This document shows positions 36,552-44,518 of a stretch of DNA of 64,000 bases, piece by piece (position 1 is the first letter of the stretch; every line of letters starts with the position of its first letter). Both the position numbers and the translations under genes were made by a program. The stretch lies in the NCBI RefSeq assembly GCF_004336985.1, contig NZ_SJUO01000003.1, positions 62,001-126,000 of the forward strand. Direction: 5' to 3'. The notes beneath the pieces are model-generated. The model made no database searches. It was not told the DNA's origin and was given only the letters and a program-made list of their open reading frames with translations. The stretch is from Exiguobacterium sp. SL-9 (GTDB lineage Bacteria; Bacillota; Bacilli; Exiguobacteriales; Exiguobacteriaceae).

Positions 36552-37463
36552 TTAACGTGAGCTGAACAAATCTGTCACCAGTTGTTGTGTAACGAGAGCC
36601 TCACGGCCGTCCGTCACGATTGGGGTATCGTCGGTCAACGCTGTGATAAAGTGATCGATCGCACCTTGGAACCCGCGTTGGGTCAAGAGCGTGTCCCATG
36701 ACCCGAACGTCTTCGTCGAATGGGTGCCGCGCTCGAAACGTTGGAGCGTCACCATCTCGTCGACTGTCAACCGGAGACCGTCCCGGATTGCACTGAGCCC
36801 TTCATGATTCGTCCCGGCTTTACGGTGCATCGATGTCGTATGTAGTCCGTGTTCGTTTTGCCAGATGTGGCGGGCGAAATGTAGTCCGTTTGTCTCGGTT
36901 GTCGCGATCTGGCCCGTCACTAAGCGCAACTCGCTTCCGCTGAGATACCGGAGCGTGTCGACGACGTGCAGATAGTCATCGAGCAACGTGAATTGATAGT
37001 CGTGGCCGCGCAACCCGTCCCCGCGATGCTTGACGAAGTCGAGCGTGTGGAAAGGGGCCGCTTCTTTCACGTGCTGATACATCGGGGCGAAGCGACGATT
37101 GAAACCGACCATGAGCTTCCGGTTCGTCTGCTCGGCCAGCTCGACGAGACGTTCCGCCTGTTCGATTGTCGCGGCGAGTGGTTTGTCGACATACACATCA
37201 ATGCCGTTGGTGAGCAGATAGGAGACGACGTCGAAATGTGTGTCGGTCGAACTATGGACGAACGCCGCGTCGACGGACGCCGCGAGTTCAGGCAGTCCCC
37301 TAAATGACTCCATCCGGTGGGCCCGACAGATTGCCTCACGTTTGGAGGCGGTTGGGGAATAGGCACCGACGAGTTCGAACGATGTGCTGTTTGTTAAAAT
37401 CGGTAAGTACGCTTTCTGAGCAATGCCGCCGAGACCGACGACACCAATTTTAGGCTGACGCAT
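36552..37463 (-). CDS. Gfo/Idh/MocA-family oxidoreductase
   Basis: A 303-residue NAD(P)-dependent dehydrogenase. The Rossmann motif is IGVVGLGGIAQKAYLP at the N-terminus; VDKPLA near residue 95 carries the catalytic-region Lys of the EKP motif, and VGFNRRFAPMYQ follows. The ATG at 37463 has AAGGAG eight bases upstream; an in-frame GTG three codons earlier is too close to it. These enzymes oxidise sugars, inositols or their derivatives. The substrate cannot be named from context. Confidence 0.87.
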   Translation of the reverse strand: MRQPKIGVVGLGGIAQKAYLPILTNSTSFELVGAYSPTASKREAICRAHRMESFRGLPELAASVDAAFVHSSTDTHFDVVSYLLTNGIDVYVDKPLAATIEQAERLVELAEQTNRKLMVGFNRRFAPMYQHVKEAAPFHTLDFVKHRGDGLRGHDYQFTLLDDYLHVVDTLRYLSGSELRLVTGQIATTETNGLHFARHIWQNEHGLHTTSMHRKAGTNHEGLSAIRDGLRLTVDEMVTLQRFERGTHSTKTFGSWDTLLTQRGFQGAIDHFITALTDDTPIVTDGREALVTQQLVTDLFSSR

Positions 37464-37489
37464 GTGTACCACTCCTTTTCTTCATCATA

Positions 37490-37544
37490 ACGAAAAAAGA
37501 ACCGAATGACACGTACGCGCGGGGCGTCAGGTCATTCGGTTCTT
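37490..37544 (-). terminator. terminator of the sigma/anti-sigma operon
   Basis: On the minus strand AAGAACCGAATGAC (37544-37531) pairs with GTCATTCGGTTCTT (37510-37497) around a 20-base loop, followed by T-rich sequence. Confidence 0.88.
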
Positions 37545-37546
37545 GC

Positions 37547-38260
37547 TTATAGGCTGGCACTGAGCACCATTTCGCCTTCAGGTACCGTGTTGCCGCGTTC
37601 GGGTTCTTTCGTGACGGCGACGGTATCCCAGTCTGTCTCCGACTCGGTCGAGTCGAGTGTATAGATGACCGTCCCGTTGCCTTTGTCGTCCGTGACGAAG
37701 GCGCCGGTCGGAATCGGGGAGCCGTCCTTCAACAGCCACACTTGATACACTTCGTTCGATTCAAGGGCATCGAGTCCGTTCGTCTGAACGATGAGCTGGC
37801 GCTGGCCGTCCTGTTCGGCCAGATAAGCCACGCCTTCCGAGTCGCCTTCGAGCGGTACGGTCTCGGTCAAAGCGATGCCGCTCGGGTCATCTTGGTTCAA
37901 CAACAGATAACCGTTCCCGACCAAGGAGAGCATGAGTGCGGCGGCGAGAGCGAGCGCGCCCCATGACGTCTTCTGGTTCTTCTTCGTGGCAGTGAAGGGT
38001 GTGATTGGGGTCAGTTCGTCTGCTTTCGACTCCTTCTCCATATCGTCTTCAGCGAACACGTTGTCGAGGATGCGTGCCTTCATGCCGCTTGGCGGTTCAG
38101 CCGGTTCAGAGAGGAACGCGACGCCGCCGACGAGGGCTTCTAGTTGTTCGAGCTCTTCTTGACATGTTGGACATGTCGCGAGATGCGCTTCAAATTGGAT
38201 GCGTTCGTCTTCCGTTAAATGCTGGTTGAAATAATCAATCAATTGGTCACAGGCGTTCAT
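37547..38260 (-). CDS. anti-sigma factor, zinc-finger type with RskA-like C-terminal domain
   Basis: A 237-residue membrane protein. The N-terminal cytoplasmic domain has the HxxxCxxC zinc motif of anti-sigma factors (FEAHLATCPTCQ, residues 23-34). One membrane helix lies near 100-120, and the outer domain (YQVWLLKDGSPIPTGAF) matches the RskA-type C-terminal domain. It should hold the ECF sigma factor encoded just upstream inactive until an envelope signal acts. Its start overlaps the sigma gene stop by four bases. Confidence 0.9.
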   Translation of the reverse strand: MNACDQLIDYFNQHLTEDERIQFEAHLATCPTCQEELEQLEALVGGVAFLSEPAEPPSGMKARILDNVFAEDDMEKESKADELTPITPFTATKKNQKTSWGALALAAALMLSLVGNGYLLLNQDDPSGIALTETVPLEGDSEGVAYLAEQDGQRQLIVQTNGLDALESNEVYQVWLLKDGSPIPTGAFVTDDKGNGTVIYTLDSTESETDWDTVAVTKEPERGNTVPEGEMVLSASL

Positions 38261-38817
38261 CGTTCCACCTCCTTATCTATCAAATCATGGGATAAATGTC
38301 TTCGTAACTGTTTCAACGCTAATCGAATCCTTCCTTTTACGGTGCCGAGCGGGATCCCGCACGCATCAGCGATCTTTTGTTGGCTGAGCCCTTGGAAATA
38401 CATGAGACGGACGACTTGTTGTTGTTCGACCGGCAGCTCGGCCATCGCCGTCTCGATTTGCGTTCGCTCTTCTTGCCACTCGACTTCGGTCTCGACGGAC
38501 GGGGCCGGAGAAGGGATGGCCTCGGCGTAGGACTCATCAAGTTGCAGGTCAGGTTTTCGTTTGCGAATCAAGTCAATCGTGACATGACGGCTCATCGTGA
38601 ACAGCCACGATTTGAATTTTCCTTTTGAGTCATCATATATGCCGCCACCGCGCCATAGTTTGATGAACACTTCTTGCATCGCTTCTTCAGCGAGGTCACG
38701 ATCTTTTGTCAACTGCATGACGAAAGCGTAGAGGATACGCTCATAGCGGTCATAAAGTGTTTCGAGCGCTTGTTTGTCTTTTTGCCTGACACGCTCGTAC
38801 AATTCAATATCAGTCAT
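38257..38817 (-). CDS. ECF-family RNA polymerase sigma factor
   Basis: The 186 residues contain region 2 (LETLYDRYERILYAFV, then AEEAMQEVFIKLWRG) at about 18-85 and region 4 (LPVEQQQVVRLMYFQGLSQQKIADACGIP in two pieces, with the helix-turn-helix) at about 128-175. It directs RNA polymerase to a small regulon, usually including its own promoter. It is coupled to the anti-sigma gene downstream. The region 2 sequence is strikingly close to the short protein at 40041-40313. Confidence 0.93.
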   Translation of the reverse strand: MTDIELYERVRQKDKQALETLYDRYERILYAFVMQLTKDRDLAEEAMQEVFIKLWRGGGIYDDSKGKFKSWLFTMSRHVTIDLIRKRKPDLQLDESYAEAIPSPAPSVETEVEWQEERTQIETAMAELPVEQQQVVRLMYFQGLSQQKIADACGIPLGTVKGRIRLALKQLRRHLSHDLIDKEVER

Positions 38818-38931
38818 GGCTTTCTCCTTTACCTATAAGGGGAATCCCTTGTATTGATCTAACGGATGAAACCGTGAAATGGATGCCTATTTGACGTGAC
38901 TATTTTGTGAACAGTCAAGATTTTCCCGCAT

Positions 38932-39183
38932 CTAACGAGAACAACTGGACGCTATCCCTCCGATACGGCGGAACAGTCGTAAATGTAAAGCGCTGAGCAA
39001 TCGGTACGTCACATAACTAATGAACGTCGCCGTGAGGATTGTGGCGAGCAAGGCGACTCCGCCCGACAGCCACTGTTGCCAAAATGAATATGTCCGTACT
39101 CCGAACAAAAAGGCGAAGACAAGTCCGAACCCAATCACGATTCCGCTATACTGACAGTAATAGCGGCTTAAACGATTTTTCAT
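38932..39183 (-). CDS. small two-helix membrane protein
   Basis: An 83-residue protein starting MKNRLSRYYCQYSG, with two hydrophobic helices (about residues 13-31 and 38-58) and a basic C-terminal region. AAAGGA lies nine bases before the ATG at 39183; an in-frame start 17 codons upstream lacks a site. Not recognised. It is divergent from the HAD gene with about 60 bases between. Confidence 0.55.
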   Translation of the reverse strand: MKNRLSRYYCQYSGIVIGFGLVFAFLFGVRTYSFWQQWLSGGVALLATILTATFISYVTYRLLSALHLRLFRRIGGIASSCSR

Positions 39184-39245
39184 GTCGCACGTCCTTTCTC
39201 CTTTTACTATACGAGAAGGGGTATGGCGACACAAGGAGGATGACG

Positions 39246-40034
39246 ATGAAACGATTTACAAAGGAAGGTCGGACGCTCGTCTGTTTTGACTTTGACGAGA
39301 CGTATTTCCCACACGCGTGTTCAACTGAGCAGTTGAAACAGTTGCGGCAACTCGAAAATTTTCTCGAAGCTCATTCACAACACTTGTCAACGATGTGGGT
39401 GACCGGGAGTTCACTTGAAACGATTCGAGAAAAAATGACACGAGCCGGCATGCGTTATGTCCCTCATCGGATTGCAGCGAGTCTCGGGACAGAGCTGTAT
39501 CAAGTGACGGCATCTGGGCAACTTGAGCTCGATACCAGTTTTTCGTCACGATTCCCTCATGATTTTTCGGGCCGTGTCCACCAAGCCGTCGAACGACTGA
39601 AGCGGGTGCTCACGATTGAACCGCAGATGAATCTCGGTACGTCCGAATGGATGCACAATTATTATTATTTCGGCGAGAGTGAAGCTGAGATCGGACTTAT
39701 TCGTTCAGCCGCCCGTGACATCGGGATTGCGGTTAACGTGAGTCGCTGCAATCCGCTCGCCGGAGACCCGGAAGAAGCCTACGATATTGATTTCATCCCA
39801 CAAGGGGCGGGGAAAATTGCTGTGGTCGACTATGTATGTGACCGATATTCGTTTCAGACCGAGTACGCCTACGCGTTCGGTGACAGTGGGAATGATTTAG
39901 GGATGTTGCGATATGTCGGCAACGGCTATGTACTTGGCAACGGGACGGAAGAAGCCAAACGAGAACATGGTCGTGTCACCGAGGGCATGTATGCGGATGG
40001 GATTCTAGAAGTGTTACATCGAGCGGTGCGGTAG
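39246..40034 (+). CDS. HAD-superfamily phosphatase (sucrose-phosphatase-like)
   Basis: A 262-residue HAD protein. Motif I is VCFDFDETYF, motif II is MWVTGSS, and motif IV is AFGDSGNDLGMLRY near residue 220, with a cap between. The layout resembles the sucrose-phosphatase-like branch. ATG 39246 is chosen because it lies six bases after AAGGAGG, while ATG 39240 touches the site. It converges with the sigma-like gene, only six bases away. Substrate unknown. Confidence 0.85.
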   Translation: MKRFTKEGRTLVCFDFDETYFPHACSTEQLKQLRQLENFLEAHSQHLSTMWVTGSSLETIREKMTRAGMRYVPHRIAASLGTELYQVTASGQLELDTSFSSRFPHDFSGRVHQAVERLKRVLTIEPQMNLGTSEWMHNYYYFGESEAEIGLIRSAARDIGIAVNVSRCNPLAGDPEEAYDIDFIPQGAGKIAVVDYVCDRYSFQTEYAYAFGDSGNDLGMLRYVGNGYVLGNGTEEAKREHGRVTEGMYADGILEVLHRAVR

Positions 40035-40040
40035 ACGGGT

Positions 40041-40313
40041 TTAAGCGCTCGTAATTAGACGTAGCGCTGCGGTCTCCACACGTTCGAACAAATACGTTTT
40101 CAGCCGATGGGTCGTCAAATCGAGCGGGAGACGATGCTTCCAAAGCTCGGTGAACACCTCGGAGAGGACAGCCTCGGCCAAGTCGGCTCGCGTCGTCAAG
40201 CGGAGGGCGAGCGAATATAAGATGCGCTCATAGCGGTCGTACAACAGCTCGAACGCGGACGTATCGCGGTTTAACATGCGTGCGTATAAATCGTGATCGG
40301 ATATGAATGACAT
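40041..40313 (-). CDS. sigma factor region 2-only protein
   Basis: A 90-residue protein that carries only an ECF-type region 2: FELLYDRYERILYSLA, then ADLAEAVLSEVFTELWK. It stops after a short tail (YLFERVETAALRLITSA) where the -10-reading helix of the true ECF factor has HVTIDLIRKRK, and region 4 is absent. AAGGAG lies six bases before the ATG at 40313, so the gene looks translated. It may be a decoy, a split sigma half like RsoA of Bacillus subtilis, or a decaying copy of the sigma gene 1.2 kb away. Confidence 0.75.
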   Translation of the reverse strand: MSFISDHDLYARMLNRDTSAFELLYDRYERILYSLALRLTTRADLAEAVLSEVFTELWKHRLPLDLTTHRLKTYLFERVETAALRLITSA

Positions 40314-40430
40314 GGTGGACTCCTTCGGAATGAGACAATCTCGTGGTTGGGTTACGGGCAAATGACGTAACTTTCTTATTTCACTTATGGGGCAAACGTA
40401 AACGGTTACTTTCTGATTCGAGCACATTTA

Positions 40431-40474
40431 AAAACAGTCAACATTCCGTCGATGAGCGGAGCGTTGACTGTTTT
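40431..40474. terminator. bidirectional terminator
   Basis: AAAACAGTCAAC pairs with GTTGACTGTTTT, with inner CCG and CGG. It lies just past the stop of the zinc-ribbon gene. Confidence 0.9.
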
Positions 40475-40478
40475 GTAG

Positions 40479-40694
40479 TTAAAATGACGTATAACAGTGC
40501 GGGCATGTCTGTGTGTTCCCACCGGACCGTTTGAACGTTTTCTTGCAGTTCGGACACGTGACGGTCTCGGTGTCTTGACCGAACAGGCTACCGCGATTGA
40601 ATAACACATTTCGTAAATTCGGTAAGGCTTTTGCCGCATAAATCATAGAAATGAATAAGACGATGGCCAAAACGGCCAACAGCAAATAGGTCAT
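40479..40694 (-). CDS. membrane-anchored zinc-ribbon protein
   Basis: A 71-residue protein with an N-terminal helix (residues 2-21) and a C-terminal zinc ribbon with two CPxC knuckles (TCPNCKKTFKRSGGNTQTCP, then HC). AAAGGGG precedes the ATG. The cytoplasmic ribbon probably has a structural or binding role at the membrane. No family name can be given. Confidence 0.75.
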   Translation of the reverse strand: MTYLLLAVLAIVLFISMIYAAKALPNLRNVLFNRGSLFGQDTETVTCPNCKKTFKRSGGNTQTCPHCYTSF

Positions 40695-40769
40695 ATTGGG
40701 TGTACCCCTTTCGCAAAATATTCGTTTCTTCTAGCATACGTGAAATTATTCGAACGCACACCTCTAGAC

Positions 40770-40798
40770 TGGAATTACGAACAAACGTTCTGTATAAT
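40770..40798 (+). promoter_or_regulatory. promoter with LexA (SOS) box
   Basis: CGAACAAACGTTCT at 40778-40791 matches 13 of 14 positions of the Gram-positive LexA/DinR consensus CGAACRNRYGTTYC. It lies in the spacer next to a perfect -10 TATAAT (40793-40798), with TGGAAT 17 bases upstream as a weak -35. This predicts SOS induction of the two small genes that follow. Confidence 0.75.
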
Positions 40799-40823
40799 AG
40801 AGATAACAAAGGAGGGAGATTAG

Positions 40824-41057
40824 ATGAGGCAAGAAGTCATACGTTGGATGCGGAGTGGACAGGTCGTGGAAATGATGTATATTGATCGGAACGGGGTCAT
40901 TTCGAAGCGACGGGTCAAGCTGATGCGGCTACAAGGTGATCGACTCGTCGCTTGGGACGTGAACAAACGGGCGCGTCGGACGTTTTGTATGGAACGTGTC
41001 CTCGCCTGTCTCCCGACGATTGAACGTGTTTCAGGACGAGAGGAGGGCATCGGATGA
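40824..41057 (+). CDS. small WYL/YolD-like protein
   Basis: A 77-residue protein dominated by an SH3-like beta pattern: VVEMMYIDRNGVISKRRVKL and LVAWDVNKRARRTFCMERVL. This resembles WYL-type and YolD-like small domains, which bind nucleic acid or ligands. GGAGGG precedes the ATG. It overlaps the next gene by four bases, and both follow the LexA-type promoter. YolD proteins accompany SOS polymerases in Bacillus, but no polymerase is encoded here. Family assignment is tentative. Confidence 0.6.
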   Translation: MRQEVIRWMRSGQVVEMMYIDRNGVISKRRVKLMRLQGDRLVAWDVNKRARRTFCMERVLACLPTIERVSGREEGIG

Positions 41058-41254
41058 CGCCACTTCCGAAATGTTCGGCACCGGCCGAACGGGCGCTTCA
41101 GGCCGCCTATATCGATACGCTCGAACAGCTGGCCACGTATACGAAACGAGAGATTGTAGCCTTGCATGGGGTCGGACCAAGTGTGCTACGAATCTTGGAA
41201 ACCGCACTTCACAAGCAAGGACTTCGGTTCACCGACAGCGAAACACATTCCTAG
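41054..41254 (+). CDS. helix-hairpin-helix DNA-binding-like protein
   Basis: A 66-residue protein resembling the RNA polymerase alpha C-terminal domain/HhH fold: PAERALQAAYIDTLEQLATY, then REIVALHGVGPSVLRILETAL with the GVGP hairpin. It should bind the DNA backbone without strong specificity. It is coupled to the WYL-like gene (ATGA overlap), and its stop codon lies inside the terminator stem. Confidence 0.75.
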   Translation: MTPLPKCSAPAERALQAAYIDTLEQLATYTKREIVALHGVGPSVLRILETALHKQGLRFTDSETHS

Positions 41255-41279
41255 TCCCGTCCTGGACTAGGAATTTTTT
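41247..41279 (+). terminator. intrinsic terminator containing the stop codon
   Basis: ATTCCTAGTCC and GGACTAGGAAT form an 11-bp stem around CGTCCT with T after it; the TAG stop (41252-41254) is in the 5' arm. Confidence 0.92.
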
Positions 41280-41409
41280 GGTTGGGCGATTGCATCGCGC
41301 GTAAAAAGGGAAGTAATATATTTGTCATCTCCATTACAGCCTAATATCTAGTACCATGACGATAAGGTTTGCGAACCTAGCGACACCCATGAGAAAGGAA
41401 GTACACAGC

Positions 41410-42870
41410 ATGAGGACGAAACGTTTATCCGCCATTCTAGAAAATGAGATGGATGACATCGAACGCGATCCATGGGTGACCGGAATTGAGACAGATTCCA
41501 GAAAGGTCGGTCCAGGGAATTTATTTATCTGTATCCGCGGTTATACGGTGGACGGACATGAATTCGCTGAGGACGCTGTCTCCAAAGGAGCGGTTGCTGT
41601 CATCTCGGAATATCCGCTTGATCTTGAGGTGCCGAACCTTGTCGTCGCGGACACGAAGCGGACGGCCGGCGTGGTGGCCAGTGCTTTTTATGACTACCCC
41701 TCGCATCGGATGCGCATTTACGGTGTCACTGGTACGAATGGGAAGACGACGACCGCGACGTTGACATATGATTTATTTCGTCTGTCCGGCCGACCAGTCG
41801 GGATTGTCAGCACGATTGGAGCACGTTACAAAGATCAAACATTAAAAACACCAAACACGACGCCGGAAGCCGTCGTTTTACATCGAATTTTGGCTGAAAT
41901 GGCCGATGCCGGCGTGACCGACTGTGTCGTCGAGGTCTCCTCGCATGCGATGATGGAAGGACGTGTCGAAGGCGTCCGCTTTCATGCGGCGGCGTTCACG
42001 AACTTGACGCATGACCACTTGGATTACCATCGCTCAATGGATGAGTATGCCCGGGCCAAAGCCCGACTATTCGAGCAAGTCGAGACAACAGACGGGGACG
42101 CCATTATCTTAAACGCCGAAGACTCGGCCAGTAAGACGATGGCTGCCTTTGCGCCGACTCGTCGGCGCATCATGTACAGCACGCATGCTGACGTACCGGC
42201 TGACATCCAAGTTATTTGGCATGGCCAGACCGTAGTCGTCAAAATGAACGCACTGACGATTGAGGCACCGGTCCGTTTCATGGGGGCGTTCAACGCCGCC
42301 AACCTAGCCGCGGCCATCGGTCTCGTCTCGACATCGGAGTTGATGTTGCGCTCGATTATCGCCAACGTGCCGGGACTCACGCTTCCAAAGGGTCGCCTCG
42401 AGCGGCTCGATACGGAAGATGCCGAGATTTATATCGACTACGCCCACACACCTGATGGGCTCGAGAAGTGTTTGTCGACGCTCCAGCAAGGCGAACGGGA
42501 GCTCGTTGTCGTCTTAAGCGCAGCCGGCGACCGCGACCCGACCAAACGGGCAGAGATGGGTCGCATCGCGAGTCGGTATTCGGATGATTTAATTGTGACG
42601 GTACATGACGTACGGACAGAAGATCCGAGGCATATTATCGACGGATTGCTCGCCGGAGTCGATACGAACACGCAATACGTGACGTTTGAGGAACGGCGCG
42701 ACGCCTTGCGCCACGCTGCGCAACAAGCGCTTGTCGGGAAACGGATCGTCGTCGTCGGAAAAGGGCATGACCACGTCGAACGTGTCGGTCAAGATTCGAT
42801 TCCGTTCAACGAATCAGACATCCTGCTCGATGAATTAAAAAAATTCAAAGGCCAAGAACCGGCCGTTTAA
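41410..42870 (+). CDS. murE: MurE-type UDP-MurNAc-tripeptide ligase
   Basis: A 486-residue Mur ligase that adds the third amino acid to the peptidoglycan stem. VTGIETDSRKVGPGNLFICI is the N-terminal UMP-site block, GVTGTNGKTTTATL the ATP loop, VEVSSHAM and FTNLTHDHLDYH the central domain, and GKGHDHVERVG a C-terminal motif. The amino-acid selecting motif, DNPR in DAP enzymes and DNPA in Lys enzymes, reads HDVR here (VTVHDVRTEDP). ATG 41410 is preferred, with AAAGGAAG upstream. It is not in a dcw cluster. Confidence 0.88.
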   Translation: MRTKRLSAILENEMDDIERDPWVTGIETDSRKVGPGNLFICIRGYTVDGHEFAEDAVSKGAVAVISEYPLDLEVPNLVVADTKRTAGVVASAFYDYPSHRMRIYGVTGTNGKTTTATLTYDLFRLSGRPVGIVSTIGARYKDQTLKTPNTTPEAVVLHRILAEMADAGVTDCVVEVSSHAMMEGRVEGVRFHAAAFTNLTHDHLDYHRSMDEYARAKARLFEQVETTDGDAIILNAEDSASKTMAAFAPTRRRIMYSTHADVPADIQVIWHGQTVVVKMNALTIEAPVRFMGAFNAANLAAAIGLVSTSELMLRSIIANVPGLTLPKGRLERLDTEDAEIYIDYAHTPDGLEKCLSTLQQGERELVVVLSAAGDRDPTKRAEMGRIASRYSDDLIVTVHDVRTEDPRHIIDGLLAGVDTNTQYVTFEERRDALRHAAQQALVGKRIVVVGKGHDHVERVGQDSIPFNESDILLDELKKFKGQEPAV

Positions 42871-42872
42871 CG

Positions 42873-42901
42873 AAACGATGACACTGTTGTCATCGTTTTT
42901 T
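42873..42901 (+). terminator. murE terminator
   Basis: AAACGATGACA pairs with TGTCATCGTTT around CTGT, followed by T. Confidence 0.92.
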
Positions 42902-42904
42902 AAT

Positions 42905-42930
42905 GTGTAAATTTTGCAAAAGAAGGTAAT
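42905..42930 (+). promoter_or_regulatory. SigB-type promoter
   Basis: GTGTAA (42905-42910) and GGTAAT (42925-42930) with a 14-base spacer resemble the SigB consensus GTTTAA-N12-14-GGGTAT. It lies 38 bases before a general-stress gene. Confidence 0.55.
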
Positions 42931-42968
42931 AACTACTCATGTAACGCTATCGAAGGAGGAGAACAGAC

Positions 42969-43313
42969 ATGTCAGTATTGTACAAAGAGTTTACAAATGA
43001 TGAAGAAGTCGTGACCGCCATTCAATCGATGAAAGCGAAAGGGATTGAGGACAAGCACATTTATGTCATCACCCATGATGATGATCGGACCGACCGCGTT
43101 GCCGATAACGCCGACGCGAATACGGTATCGGCATCAGATGTCGGCCTGGGGACGGCCGTGAAAAATGTGTTCCGTAAAAAAGGCGATGAGCTTCGGGCTC
43201 AGTTTGAACAACTTGGCTTCTCATCGACAGAAGCGGACCAACTCGAGAAAAAATTAGACCAAGGCAAGGTGATTGTCGTTGTCAAAGACGCACCAGCCGG
43301 ATTCACTTTATAA
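42969..43313 (+). CDS. general stress protein (GSP17M/YflT-like)
   Basis: A 114-residue soluble protein. The N-terminal part follows the YflT/GSP17M pattern: a nucleotide-style fold beginning LYKEFTNDEEVVTAIQSM and a HIYVITHDDDRTDRVADN segment, then an acidic helical C-terminal part. Such proteins are SigB-controlled in Bacillus; exact function is unknown. GAAGGAGGAG precedes the ATG and a SigB-like promoter lies upstream. Confidence 0.8.
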   Translation: MSVLYKEFTNDEEVVTAIQSMKAKGIEDKHIYVITHDDDRTDRVADNADANTVSASDVGLGTAVKNVFRKKGDELRAQFEQLGFSSTEADQLEKKLDQGKVIVVVKDAPAGFTL

Positions 43314-43338
43314 TTCCACCACCATGGAGAATACAGAG

Positions 43339-43371
43339 ACAGGGCTGAATCGATCGATTCAGCCCTGTTTG
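43339..43371. terminator. intrinsic terminator, 13-bp stem
   Basis: ACAGGGCTGAATC and GATTCAGCCCTGT pair around GATC; a short T-run follows on the plus strand. The convergent dehydrogenase gene ends at its edge. Confidence 0.88.
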
Positions 43372-44373
43372 TTAGTTATGCAAGCGGACGACGGTTCGAC
43401 CGCTGAGTTCACCTCGCATCATCGCCTCGGCTTGGCGAGGGACGTCGTGAAGCGGGATTTCATGAATCATATGGTCGAGCACGTTAGAATCGAGCAATTC
43501 ACCCAGTCTCTCCCAGGCTTTCAGGCGTCGTTCGATTGGCTGCATGACTGAGTCGATTCCGATTAATTTGACTCCTCGTAAAATAAACGGATAAACAGTT
43601 GTTGGAAGATCGGAGCCGCCAACAAGTCCACAAGCCGCCACGGCTCCTTCATAACGAATTTGACTCAAAATATTCGCAAGGGTGGTCCCGCCAATTGAAT
43701 CAATCGCCGCGTCAAAGCGTTGTCTGGCTAGCGGGCGAATGGGTCCTTCCAGCTCATGTCGAGGAATGACTGTGTCGGCCCCGAGTTCATGCAAATAAGG
43801 GGAGTCTGTTTTTCCTGTCGATGCAATGACGTGATACCCGAGTTTGCGAAGTAAGATAACCGAAAAACTGCCTACGCCGCCAGTCGCCCCGGTCACGAGC
43901 ACTTCTTCACCCGGACGGACGCCTGCGTGCTCGAGTGCATCGATTGATAGCATAGCTGTCAGTCCAGGTGTTCCGATTGCAATCGCGTCTCGCATGTTCA
44001 TACCTTTAGGCAGTTTCACAAGCCAATTTCCGGGAACTTGTGCAACTTGGCTGAAACCGCCGAAATGTCGTTCACCGATGCCGAAGCCGGTCGCGATGAC
44101 TTCGTCGCCGGTTTTGAAGTCGAGGTGATCGGATTCGACGACTTTGCCGACGAATTCACATCCAGGAATGAACGGGTATTGATTAACGATTTTTCCGGGC
44201 TCGGTAAGACCGAGGGCATCCTTGTAATTGAGTGCGGAATAATGAACCTCGATGAGGACGTTACCGTCTTCTTCTTTTGGAAGTGCGTCGAGTTTGAGTT
44301 TGACATCTGTCACTGTGGAGTGGAGACCGTCATCTTTTTTGTCGAGGACGAGCGCTTGAAATGAATCTTTCAT
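43372..44373 (-). CDS. YhdH/AcuI-family quinone oxidoreductase (acrylyl-CoA reductase type)
   Basis: A 333-residue zinc-free medium-chain dehydrogenase/reductase. SALNYKDALGLTEPGKIV and PFIPGCEFVGKV belong to the N-terminal catalytic domain; VLVTGATGGVGSFSVILLRKLGY is the NADPH-binding motif. The closest family I recall is YhdH/AcuI, which reduces acryloyl-CoA and related enoyl substrates. AGAGGTTCAATCCT precedes the ATG. Monocistronic. Confidence 0.88.
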   Translation of the reverse strand: MKDSFQALVLDKKDDGLHSTVTDVKLKLDALPKEEDGNVLIEVHYSALNYKDALGLTEPGKIVNQYPFIPGCEFVGKVVESDHLDFKTGDEVIATGFGIGERHFGGFSQVAQVPGNWLVKLPKGMNMRDAIAIGTPGLTAMLSIDALEHAGVRPGEEVLVTGATGGVGSFSVILLRKLGYHVIASTGKTDSPYLHELGADTVIPRHELEGPIRPLARQRFDAAIDSIGGTTLANILSQIRYEGAVAACGLVGGSDLPTTVYPFILRGVKLIGIDSVMQPIERRLKAWERLGELLDSNVLDHMIHEIPLHDVPRQAEAMMRGELSGRTVVRLHN

Positions 44374-44518
44374 AGGATTGAACCTCTTTTCTAGATTAGC
44401 AATTTTTTACTCTATCACTTTACCCTTCATAAATAAATATATGCACGAATGTTTCGTTCTAACAGGGTGTGGAATGGTACAATGAAAGAGATTCAACTAG
44501 AGTGAGGAGGAATGAAGC

